Assembly (NCBI GenBank): GCA_037178855.1 | Contig: JASJZC010000004.1 | Span: 5,270,001 to 5,334,000, forward strand | Direction: 5' to 3' | Length of the DNA stretch: 64,000 nucleotides | From: Oscheius sp. JU75 | Taxonomy: Eukaryota > Nematoda > Chromadorea > Rhabditida > Rhabditidae | Shown: positions 12,548-23,039 of the stretch, piece by piece | How the letters are laid out: each line of letters opens with the position of its first letter | Position numbering within the stretch: the first letter of the stretch is position 1 | Position numbers and translations under genes: made by a program | The notes under the pieces: model-generated | Seen by the model: the letters and a program-made list of their open reading frames with translations, nothing else | What the model was told of the DNA's origin: nothing | Databases searched by the model: none

Positions 12548-14860
12548 TTAGGCGACGGTGTAGACTTTTGGCTTGACGAGGTAGCGATGAGAGCGTTTGT
12601 GGAGCGAACCGCGAGAGAATTTGTGCCTAAAACAAGGTGTGTTCAGCATAAATCAAGCAAAAAGCACCTTAATCGTTTCGTGTAGCTCTTTCCGACGACG
12701 GCGTCGACTTCGTTCTTGTATTTCAGGGCCATCTCGACCAGATTCAACGGTTCTTCGTCTTCAAGCCAGTTTTTGACAGAGCAGTCAGTGCTGAAAGAGA
12801 TTTGATTACGAAGGCAGTATCTAACTGCGTTTGAGGCTACACCCCCTTCAGCACGCTTCTGTAGTTACTCACTGTTTGGAGCTAGTGCTAACAAAATTGA
12901 CAAATTAAAGAATTAGTCAAGGAAATACAGCTCAGCTTTGAAATCCAAGTCACATCAGAAGCTTTGACCTTGTGGTTGCTGAAGCCAGATTGACGCGAAT
13001 AGGTTCACCTTTTTTTAAGCATGTTGAATAAGAGTGGGACTGTTTGACAAAGATAGGAAGAGGATACGATTGTTTAGTAACGGCTTAGAAGGACATGCAA
13101 AGAGTATCTGATCTAATGAGCAGAAAAAAAGCGAGGCAGAAAGCAAGGAATAGGGAGCGATTTTAGAGTCGAAAAGAATTGGTAATACGACCGACAGAAT
13201 GCCAAAAGGATATAACCTCATGGCAAGCCAAGCTCAAATTTTCTCGGCCGATTAAACTTCTTGCTGTAGAAAAATACCTACCTCTCACTACAAACATTGC
13301 TGAGACGGTAATTCTCCGTCTGGAAGTCGGTCATTGAACTCTTCCGCGCCTTGTCGCCGAAGAAAAACACGCTAAACAAGGCAGAATAACTACAAAAACG
13401 AATAGAACTAACTGATCTGGAGTCAGTTTCCATAGACGTAGAAGTCCTTCTCTAGCGGCCATGTCAACGGCAATGTGGACATTTTCGCCGGCACTCTGTC
13501 CAACAATCTCGGAGCGATTCTTGTAGATTCCGACGACATAGACCGGTTGCGCACTCTGCTCGCCAATCGACCGCAGGAGTCGGGGTTCAACCTGGATAGA
13601 ATTTTGCAAGAAATTGATAGAAAAGCCTACCTTTTCAGCTCCGCTCTTCTTCAAGAGATCCGTGAGGACGGCCATGGGATCGCTGAGCGGAAAGACATCA
13701 ACAAAATCGACGTCAATCAGCTGCGGAACGATGAGGTCCATGGCGAAGGTGTGAGCAATTTCTTGGTTCATGACGGCCACAAGGGAAAGAAGACAATCGG
13801 CCAGGGTGCTGCGAGACGGGGGGTGTTCGGCTGTTCGTACCAGGGCGTCCAGGCCTGCAAAGTAGACGCTAATTTTGAATTTCACTAGGATACAGGGTTT
13901 GTTCCTTTTTTTTTGAAATCGCCCCAACTAAGAGCATAAAATGCAACTATTAGGAAGTGAGACAGGCTGAGGAACTTAAAATGTGGACTTCGTTGCTAAA
14001 ATTATAGTAAGTCGCATTTCCTAAAGCCACTTGTGCCCTTGAGCTAATCTAGAATCGTCGTCAACGATCGCTTGAATGGAATGATCAAAAGACGAGAATT
14101 GGCTGTAAGCGGATAGTGGCTAACAGCCCTTTTGTAAGGTACGGACGGCATTTCCACCTTGTCCCACCTGTAGTTCATTGACAGTTTGCGTCTAATTAGA
14201 GTGTTTCGTTACTGAATTGTTCCTTACAAGTGCTCTGAGCTTCAGTACAGTAACTCTTATTACTAGAAATCTATTAGGCTCTGGGAGTATTAGGAAAAGC
14301 CCTCTGCGAATCATACAACTACCCGGCAAATTGCCTGGATTACCGGTCCAAATAAATCATGAGATAATATTTTCAAAATTCTGAATCAGCTTATAACAAA
14401 AATACAACTTACCAATGCTCAGAGCAATATCTGCGAGCACATCTTCCGAGGTGATCTGGTCCACGACGACTTCGATGAGTTCCTCGGGTGCCGAGGACAT
14501 GTTACACCGCAAAAATGGCTTCAGCGCGTCTTCTAGATCTTTTTGTCCTGAATAATTCTGTTTTACAGTCAAAATTAAAATAAAACCTTTGCTAATGAGA
14601 TCCTGATTGTCCAGAAAACCGTAGGAATCGTCGAGACTTGGCGCAGCGGCTCCGGATCCTCCCTCAACATCCGCTCGTTCCTGATATGTGGCTGTGGTCA
14701 GGGCCTTGACAATTTCGACCCGGTCGACGTTTTGGACACCGATTCTGTTAGTGAAGGCGAAGATTTCGGCATTGTAGTCCCTAGAAATGAGGAAAATCAG
14801 TATTTTACTCAAAAATTGGCTATTTTTCGCGCTGCTTGGGTGATTTTTGTATACAAACAT
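12548..14860 (-). CDS. MRPL44: Mitochondrial large-subunit ribosomal protein mL44
   Basis: The exons match mL44, an RNase III-fold plus double-stranded-RNA-binding-fold protein of the mitochondrial ribosome. Recognisable pieces are RDYNAEIFAFTNRIG (human mL44 has DYHAEIQAFGHRL), EELIEVVVDQITSEDVLADI, DLIVPQLIDVDFVDVFPLSD, DPMAVLTDLLKKSG, QPVYVVGIYKNRSEIVGQSA and NVHIAVDMAAREGLLRLW. The first ATG considered, at 14858-14860, runs open into the first conserved exon and gives a basic, hydrophobic lead plausible as a mitochondrial targeting peptide. It begins about 130 bases after the MCCC2 stop and about 25 bases after an AATAAA on the same strand, as for a downstream operon gene. The C-terminal exons (12548-12780 and about 13270) add a basic tail ending KVYTVA. 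Family function: structural component near the peptide exit of the mitochondrial ribosome. Confidence 0.85.
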
Positions 14861-14989
14861 AGTGTTAATCTACACTACTAAAACTTTATTCAACTCACAA
14901 GCGATATGTATGGCAAAATAAAAAAAAATGTGTGACAATCTATAAAAGTGAGAGAAGCACCAGCTGCTGCTCCCTATGTCATGGTCACT

Positions 14990-17658
14990 TTACATCCTGA
15001 AAACACCGAATTTGGTGTCTGGAATGGGCTGTTGGAGGGAGGCCTGGAGCGCCAAGCCGACCACTTTTCTCGTGTCTTTCGGATCAATCACACCGTCGTC
15101 CCAGAGCCGGGCCGACGCGAAATACGGGTGTCCTTCGGCCTCGAACTTGGTCTCAACTGGGCGACGGAGAGCCACGTCTTCTTCCTGGAAATTGAGTAGC
15201 GTTATTTTGAAGCAAGGAGATAGACATAACAGGGAACAAGAAATATTTTCCATCTTACTCGTCCAAACCCCACCTAAAAGTATGACATACATTTCATAGA
15301 AATTCGAGTTGCAAAATCTCCAAAATGTCATTGCCCAGCTTTGAACTCTCTTAGAGAGTCACTTTACAGCGTTTTAAAGTTCGAATTAACAAAAAAAAAA
15401 ACGAAAAGGCGTAACTTTTAGAGAGATTAGAAGAAACTTTTCATAGATCTTTTGATGGGTTGATGGACTAAACAGAGTTTTTGATAGAAAGAGCCTGATG
15501 TGAACACCGATAAAATTAGGACTTTGAAGGGACATGCGTTGGACTGGTAAAACAAGAAAAAGCCATTGCAAGAAGACTTACATCAGTCCAAGTTCCTCCT
15601 TCACGCTTCCTCTTGTCCTTTTGGACTGTTGCCAAGACATTGGCAGCCTGTTCTCCTCCCATAACGGAGATCCTCGAGTTGGGCCACATGAACAAGAATC
15701 GAGGACTGAAGACTACCTCTTCTTAAAAAAAAAAAGCCAAGTCCTACCTGTATCCACGTCCGCACATTCCGTAGTTTCCTGCCCCGTAAGAGCCACCAAC
15801 GATTACGGTAACTTTGGGTACGGCGGCGCAAGAGACAGCTGTGACAAGTTTGGCTCCGTGCTTGGCAATTCCTCCGGCCTCGGCGTCGCGTCCGACCTGA
15901 GCTTCTGTTCAAACAGAGCGACTGCGATCAAACCATAAATCCGGTGATGTTCTGAAGAAACAGGAGAGGAGTTTTCCGTTGACAGCAGAGTTCAATGAAG
16001 TGGGCTCCTTTCATGGCCGACTCGGAGAACAGGACTCCATTGTTGCCGATAATTCCAACTCGTTGGCCGAAAATCGTCGCGAATCCTGAACTTAGCATCT
16101 TTTCATGCTAAATAGCACTCGAACCAGTGACTAGAGTCTCTCCATATCGTTCCTTGAATTCGTCAAATCGAGATCCATCGACGATTCGGGCAATGACTTC
16201 GCGGATATCGAATGTCTTCTTCAAATTCGCTCCCACGATGCCGTAAAGCTCTTCGGATGGGAATAGGGGCTCATCGGCTGAATTTCGGCGTAAAAACAGC
16301 GAGCTATCAGTTAAAAACCTTCATAATTGAACGTGGAGGCGTCGTGAGCTGTGCCGAAGCCGGCAACGGCATTTCTGGCCAGTTGGAGCGCGTGTTCGTC
16401 GTTGTGGGCAAAGTAGTCGGTCACGCCGGACTCGGAGCAGTGAAGATCGGCTCCTCCGAGGGCCTCCGCGGAGATCTACAAGATTTTTGTGGAATTGTCG
16501 TGAATTTACGGTCGTAGCTTAGTTTGGGATAGATAGAAATAAGACCAACTTCTTCACCCGTTGCAGCTTTGACGAGCGGCGGTCCGCCGAGGAAGACAGT
16601 TCCGTTACCCTTGACGATGATGGCCTGATCGGACATGGCCGGCACGTAGGCTCCACCAGCCGTGCAGCTTCCCATGACGACAGCCAGCTGTGGGATTCCT
16701 TGGGAGCTCATAGTAGCCTAAAATGGCTGGTCTGAGACGATTCCCAAATGAAGAAGCTACCTGGTTGTAGAAGATTCGCCCAAAATGATTGGCATCAGCA
16801 AAAATATCCGCCTGGCGGGGGAGGTTAGCTCCGCCGGAGTCGACCAAATAAATACAAGGAAGATTGTTTTCTCTACAAGATCACAATCCAAAACAGCTAA
16901 AAAAACAAGAAAACCTGGCAATTTGCTGGGCTCGGAGATGCTTTTTCACAGTGATCGGATAGTAGGTTCCTCCCTTGACTGTGGCATCGTTCGCAACAAT
17001 GATACAGAGACGGCCGGAGACGGTTCCGAGCCCTGTGACGATTCCTCCTGCAGGAACTTCCTCTTTTCCGTAGGATTCGTAGCCAGCGAACTGGCTGAGC
17101 TCAAGGAAAGCCGTTCCGGGATCGATAAGACCGTCAATACGCTCTCTGGCCAGCAGTTTTCCACGACTCTTGTGCAGTTTTCTGGCCTTCTCGCCTCCTC
17201 CTTCGGCAATTTTAGCGATTTTTGCCCGGAGATCCGTGACAAGTTCACCCATCTGCTGATAGTTTTGCTGGTATTCTTCGGAGCTGTTATCGATGGCTGT
17301 TTGAAGAGGTGTCCATGTCGAAGTCACGCGAGAGTCGCAGTGATGATTGCGAATAGAGCTAAAACAGTGTACGGCTCAAATGGAGCCAACATTCTACGAT
17401 TTTTCACCCAAGCAGCGCGTTGTAACAAATTTCGGAAGGAAAGTGTGCATACCAATTTGGTTGACTGGATCTGGCGAGAACGGGATCGGCTCCTAGTAAC
17501 TGCCGTCTGTGATACAGATCCTTCAAATATCCTCTTTCCCATTTTGTTCGAAGGTATCTACCTGAAAAGTAGCGTTTAGCAGAAGAAATGCACGGGAACT
17601 TACATGATTGCAGCGTGATATGTCTGCTGCTCAGCCCGCGGGATAAATATCCAAGCAT
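14990..17658 (-). CDS. MCCC2: Methylcrotonoyl-CoA carboxylase beta subunit, mitochondrial
   Basis: A strongly conserved carboxyltransferase. Landmarks are [107 protein letters not shown], the glycine-rich segment near 15790, and the C-terminus [19 protein letters not shown] to DTKFGVFRM. The beta subunit transfers carboxyl from biotin to 3-methylcrotonyl-CoA in leucine breakdown in the mitochondrial matrix. The proposed first exon [14 protein letters not shown] (17611-17658) is rich in Arg/Ser, typical of a mitochondrial presequence, but the link to the next exon is inferred. It is the first gene of a probable operon with mL44 and WRN and lies divergent from cyclin A, sharing a ~600-base upstream region. 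Confidence 0.93.
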
Positions 17659-18257
17659 GGCTCTGAAATCAAGTTGTTTTGGTCATTTTTAGGAGGAGCA
17701 GGGAGAGAAAAAAGATTTTCAAGTAAAATTTTATGCGAGAAATATTTCCTCGTTCCCGCCTACCGTAGCCTAATCGCCACGAGACGCGCGCCACGGCCAC
17801 CCAAGCGGGAAGTCAAAATTTTTGGACGCTTTCTGCAACGCAACGGAAAAGGCCATTGTATTCTTTTTCATTCTTTCTAGCTCCGTTTTTCGACTGCCGT
17901 AACGATTATAAAGATTTAAATAGATAACCACTACAAGGTTTTTTCTTTTTAGAGAAAAAGATGCAATTTGTGCTTGGACCGGCAATAACTTTTGGATTTG
18001 AAAACCGCGTCGAAAATACTGTACAGTTTCCAAGAAATACGGCTTTCGGATTGAGCGCGAAAATTAGTCCTAGACTTCTTTCAGCGAAGCCTATTTTTAT
18101 ACTCTCCGAGCGTTTCCCGTCGGTCTGTGGGCATCCCTTGACCCTTTGGTGGTAGATATTATCTTTACTTCAGCATCAAAATGCCGTTATTCATTGCCCA
18201 TATAGTTCTCCAGCCCTTTCTGTTTTTCATAATCCCTAAGACAGTTTCTGTTGCAGA
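17659..18257. other. Divergent promoter region between MCCC2 and cyclin A
   Basis: About 600 bases separate two divergent starts. I see no coding frame. A TTGCAG acceptor sits one base before the cyclin A ATG, which suits trans-splicing of a leader onto that message. Core promoter elements cannot be placed reliably. Confidence 0.4.
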
Positions 18258-19797
18258 ATGGCAGAGCCACACAGAGGGCTCGCCCTACGCACAACAAATC
18301 AGCTCGTGCGACAGCAGGGCAAGTCCAATTTACTGGATGGCAAGCCTCCGGCGCCGCAAACGGTTAGTATTCATGTTTTACTGCCCATCGGCTGCTTTTC
18401 AGTCTCGCCTTGTAGCTCAGCGTCGAGTGGCTAACGCAACTGCACAATCGGCCTTCACAGTATTTGAGGACTCGTCAGAAGAACAGCCGATAGACGAAAA
18501 CAACGTCATCCACATGCTGGAGAAGAAATGTCGGGAGGAAAAGATGAAGGTGCTTTCTTGGAGGCATTGTTGGTAACCAGCCTTGTTTAGACGTCACAGC
18601 CGAAGAAGATAACATCTGTCCTGCCTGCACGGCGAGCCCGAGCGCCGTTCCAGGAGAAGACAATCAATGTGCGGCCGGACTCCGACGACGAGCTCTACTC
18701 TGCCCGTTCTCAAGCCACAGACGCCTCGGTCACGAACAATCTTCTGCATCTCGAGGTCGCCGACACTACGGTATGTTGTTCTCTCAACCGGCGGATTATG
18801 CCTTGATCATTAAAATTCTCATCATCCTACAACCGCGAATATTTCAGATATGCAGCGCAACCTCGTCCCTCAGTTGCGACGAGACTGAGGAGTTCCAGTC
18901 GACTCAGGACGACGAAATTGAACGTGAAAGCCGTCTCTACGGGGCTCCGCAGTTCGACCAGCACATTTACGAGTACATGTGCAGCCGGGAGACGAAGATC
19001 CGGCCGAAGGCGGACTTCTTAAAGAAGCAGAAGGAGATCACAAAAGAGATGCGCGTGATCCTCGTCGACTGGCTCTTCGAGGTCGTCGGAGAATACACCA
19101 TGGCCCAGGAGACCTTCCACCTAGCCATATCGCTAGTCGACCGCGTCCTATCCGTGTTCCGCGTCGAGAAGGACAAACTACAGCTGATCGGTGGCACAGC
19201 CTTGATGATAGCAGCGTTAGTTTTAGCACTGTACCTGTAAACAGCATATTTTTCAGCAAGTTCGAAGAAATCTACCCTCCGGAGACCAAGGACTACGTCT
19301 ACATGACGGACGACTCGTACAAGCTGAAGGACTTCCGGCTGATGGAGCGAGCAATCCTGCTCGAGCTCCACTTCGACATCTCCATCCCCACAGCAGTCTG
19401 GTTCGCCAATCGATTGACCAGCCAGCTCGTGATGACGCCCGAAGTCCGCCACGCCATCGAATACGTCCTGGACCTGACCCTTCTCGAACCGAGCTACCTC
19501 GAATTCAAGCCGTCCTATGTCGCGGCCGCCTGCATCTGCTATGCCAACATCCTATGCGGTAAGTAACCGTCTTCTTTCCAAATAAGACCAACATTTTCAG
19601 AGGAACAAGCCTGGAGTGACCAGCTGGAAAAGCACAGCGGAATTCGACTGGAGCACTTGCAGAAGATCTTTCTCAAGCTCCACGAAGACTTCAAGACAGC
19701 CTCGAAGAGCAGAAGCGCCATCTACCAGCACTACGCGGAGTCCGGCAAACACGAGGTCTCGAAGATGCAGCCTCCAACAAAAATCCCCTTCGAGTAG
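18258..19797 (+). CDS. CCNA: A-type cyclin
   Basis: The first exon starts MAEPHRGLALRTTNQ, right after TTGCAG. After a poorly conserved, basic N-terminal half comes a classic mitotic cyclin box: QFDQHIYEYMCSRETKIRP, LKKQKEITKEMRVILVDWLF, EVVGEYTMAQETFHLAISL, KFEEIYPPETKDYVYMTDDS, KLKDFRLMERAILLELHFDI. The phrase KFEEIYPPE and the MRVILVDWLFEV block fit cyclin A rather than B. The second cyclin fold runs to SYVAAACICYANILCG, and the protein ends TKIPFE at 19797. In the family it binds CDK1/CDK2 and drives S phase and mitotic entry. N-terminal arginine-leucine pairs could form a destruction box, but I could not settle on one. The GC-rich codon use in the box exons suggests strong expression. 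Confidence 0.93.
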
Positions 19798-20359
19798 CCT
19801 CCTCCTTCATCTCCCTATGATAGTAGACGAGTCTTTCCCTGTACTATATATTTATTTAGTTTGTGATCTCCCCCAAAAAAGAGAAATGCTCACACATGCG
19901 ATTATCATCATTTACACATCTATTTACGTTGCCTCATTCCCCCATACCGATCTCTTCCTTCATCGCTAGAACTTTGCGTATTTTGACAGCCTCAAACCTT
20001 GTCTTGTAACTATTAACCAACTGAAATGAATCCTAATCGCTTTTTGGGTGTTTTCGGGTATACAGGGGTCTTTTCCACACTACTTCCTCCGAGGTTCCTG
20101 ATCGGGTAGATAAAACTTCTATTTTCCCGTCCTTGGGTCTATGGTTGCCTCTTTCTTTATTTCTACAGTAGAAGGTTTATTTAAGGGAAAATTAAAATTT
20201 GATTCTAACTGCTTACCGAAAGTACTGCTGCTCCCTCTCACAGCTTCTCTGCGTCTCTAGTGACTGTCGTCGGTTGCTGTGGCGATTTGCATTCAAATTA
20301 CCGCTCTACCCTTTCATTTTCATGAATTCTTCCTCAAAAATCCATTTTTTAGGGTTAGG
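19798..20359. other. Spacer between cyclin A and TMEM147 genes
   Basis: The cyclin A 3' region and the 5' region of the next gene. No coding frame convinces me. A run TTTTTTAG followed by GGTTAGGATG at 20346-20362 is a likely trans-splice acceptor for TMEM147. Confidence 0.35.
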
Positions 20360-21461
20360 ATGACCTTTTTCCACTTTATTAACTGTCTGGCCCTGTCCTA
20401 CGCTCCTTATGTGCTCACTTTCAAGTATTCAGGTAGCATTTTGTGTTATTTTTCTATTAATAAGGTTAAGGACTGAGCGAATACAGCTCGTTCTGGCGAT
20501 GTATTCAGGCAGGACTCGGATATCTGCTGACACAGCTGGTCAAGCTGCTTCTTTTGGCCACGTTCTTCCCCGAAGGCGATCATGAAGACTTCTCAGCCAT
20601 TTATGTGAGTTTTCAGCGTAAATTTGTGAATTTTTCATGGTTCTGCAGGAATTCTTCCGAAGCAGCGCCGATATTGTTGACGTCATTGGACTCCATCTGG
20701 TGATGACCAATTTCCTCTCAGGAAAGGGTGAAGTCCGCTTCTTGGCCGGAGGACTGGGATGGGGAGCTGCTCACTCAATTGCCAGTCGTCTGATTCTACT
20801 CTGGGTCGGAGCCAGGTGATTTTCTAGATGAGAATAGGGAAAAAATACAATTTAGAGCCTCGGCCTTCTCGTGGCGATGGATTCAGACGAGTCTCGACTC
20901 GACATCGGACCTTCTTCTCTTCCTCGGAATGGCTGCCCTGACCTGGATGGCCACTCGCTCCTCCAACCGCAGCACCGTCTACGCATTCCTTGCCCTCGCC
21001 GTCTTCCACAACTTTGCCTTCCAGTAAGTTTCTGAGTTTTGTGACCATTGTAACGTGATAGAACGCCTGTCCATTTCTGGACGATCGAGGGCAAGCAACC
21101 ATATCTGTAAACTCGAGTCGAGCAGACCGGTCGATTCTTGTCTAAAATGTTTTCCATTTACTCGAGTCCATTTATTCCAAAACATGGTCTGATGTCTTTC
21201 CTGTCTATCCTATCCTTAGATGAATAGACTAAAAACTGGTAGATTGAGTGAACCATGAGGTCTAAACGACCCCTGCTTGCAGGCAATTTATTGGATTTTT
21301 GATTGAAAATGATCAATTTTTTTCCTAGAGCCATGTTCCATCTTCTCGGACTTCACAGCTGGACCCTCGTCGTCGCACGTTTCGCCTATTCCGCCGTTGT
21401 TGCCAGCGGAGCCATGATCGGCTACGCGAACTGGGGAAGTCTGGTTACCAAACGCGACTGA
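20360..21461 (+). CDS. TMEM147: TMEM147 family ER membrane protein
   Basis: The protein starts [20 protein letters not shown], very close to the start of human TMEM147 (MTLFHFGNCFALAYFPY). Later exons give [66 protein letters not shown] and [10 protein letters not shown], all in family order with about seven hydrophobic membrane segments. The C-terminus is [13 protein letters not shown]147 is a multi-pass ER protein that associates with the Sec61/ribosome translocon complex and nicalin-NOMO. LIN-37 starts 140 bases downstream on the same strand, with an AATAAA at about 21506 between them, so the two may form an operon. Confidence 0.92.
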
Positions 21462-21602
21462 ATCTCCTTCGTTTCTCATATTGTTTTACAGAATGTTAAG
21501 TTATAATAAAATGGTATTAATTTGTACTGTTTATATGAACTTATTCGTTTACATCGTCGCTACCTTTATTGGTTTGGAAGAAATTTGTAGTATTGGATCA
21601 GA

Positions 21603-22828
21603 ATGGAGGTTGATCCGGTTGAAGAATTTGTCCTGCCGTCGTCCTCGATCACGCCGGAACAGAATCCCTTCTACAGCTCCGGCTCGTCGCCTTACAAGTC
21701 GCCTACCAAACGAATCGCGTGGGTTTTTGTCTAGATTTGCTGAAATCTGCCTAATATTTTTTTTTTGGACAATTTGGACTAATCCTGTTGCTTCAGTGAC
21801 CGGCTCAACGATCCCAGCCAGCCTCCAGAGTCCCCGGATACGAAGGTTGCACGAAACCGGCTCTGCGATGGTATTCTCTTGATGGTTTCCGCGCAAAAAT
21901 GAATGGTTTTCAGCTCTTTCGTCTATCAAGAAGGGCGATGTTCCGCCGCTATCTGCCGAAAAAACGCCGTGAGTTTGAATGTCTTGGCCCTTTTCATAAA
22001 TCAACAGTCTAAAGGCATGCCATTGCGATTCGCAGAAACTCTCTTGCTTCGTATCTAGCAACCTGTCAAGCTCTGACTTGTCATATTTCACTCGTGTTTG
22101 GCAACTGGATATAAGTGAAATTTTTCAGTGTAGTCGAGGAAGAGAAACGATCCGGTCCCGGACGCCCGAGAAGAGGACACGCTCACAGCAAACAAAAGCC
22201 TGGAGGTTGGTTTTTCTAATCGTTTCTGATCAACCAAACCAATTCCAGAGGTAATTTTCGAGATGCGCGGCAAGCCGTTCTCGCTGCGCGAAGATCGAAC
22301 TTCCTGCACGGAATATCAGCTCTGCCGGGCGTGGATGCGCGGGAATCTTAAGGAGGAAGAAAATTGGACGCCTGCCAGAGTCGAGAGTCCTCCAGATGAT
22401 TCAATTCCTGTGGTAAGACCCTTTTTTTCTGTCAAAAGAACAATTCTCAGCAAATGTTGGCTGCACGTGACGTCGTCTCTCTCCCCCGGGCCACCAGTCC
22501 CTACACTGTGGACACGCAGTGGCCGGATAGAGCCTCGTTGGACAAGTTCGATGTGACGGTCGACTTCAATACTCCGGATGATCTAAGAGACGAGTATCAG
22601 CGACACTGGAAGAGTGTCAAGAAAAGGTAAGCAGATTTTTATCATAGATGAACTGTTCAAATGTCCCTTCCAAAATGGTTGTAAATCTATCGCTTACACT
22701 TGTTTTTCATCCAAATTTCGTCCCAGTAACTCTCATCTTTCAGCTTCATTCATCACACCCGTCTCCGGGCCAGCCGCTACCACAAGAGCGATCTTCTCCT
22801 CACTATGATTCACAACATAAACGGTTAA
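21603..22828 (+). CDS. lin-37: LIN-37-like subunit of the DREAM/MuvB complex
   Basis: Seven or so short exons. The N-terminus MEVDPVEEFVLPSSSITPEQ is acidic, followed by a basic patch GPGRPRRGHAHSKQKPG. The diagnostic block is SLREDRTSCTEYQLCRAWMR (about 22280-22340); human LIN37 has a YPICRAWMRNSP box at the same place. The last exons give SPYTVDTQWPDRASLDKFDV and DLRDEYQRHWKSVKKSF and end at the TAA of 22826-22828. LIN-37 is part of the MuvB core that with E2F-DP and RB-like proteins represses cell-cycle genes. Identification rests mainly on the CRAWMR box and the overall length, so it is good but not certain. Confidence 0.78.
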
Positions 22829-23039
22829 CCTCTCTGCTCTGTTATTTTGTGAATAAATACTGACACTTTATTGACGAGAACGCTGTAGAAATCTGACAGA
22901 TTATGCGGTGCGTGTGTGGATGATGGTGAAGTAGACAAGTATAGGAAGGACGCCGTATCGGGGAAGAATAAAGGGTGTAACATATGACATACTAATGGGG
23001 GAATCTAGGGAGGATAAGCATAGAAAGGGTGTGAGGAAA
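22829..23039. other. Convergent spacer between LIN-37 and SGSM genes
   Basis: Two tail-to-tail genes meet here. The plus-strand AATAAA at about 22852 (GTGAATAAATAC) is a likely poly(A) signal for LIN-37. Nothing else is seen. Confidence 0.4.
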
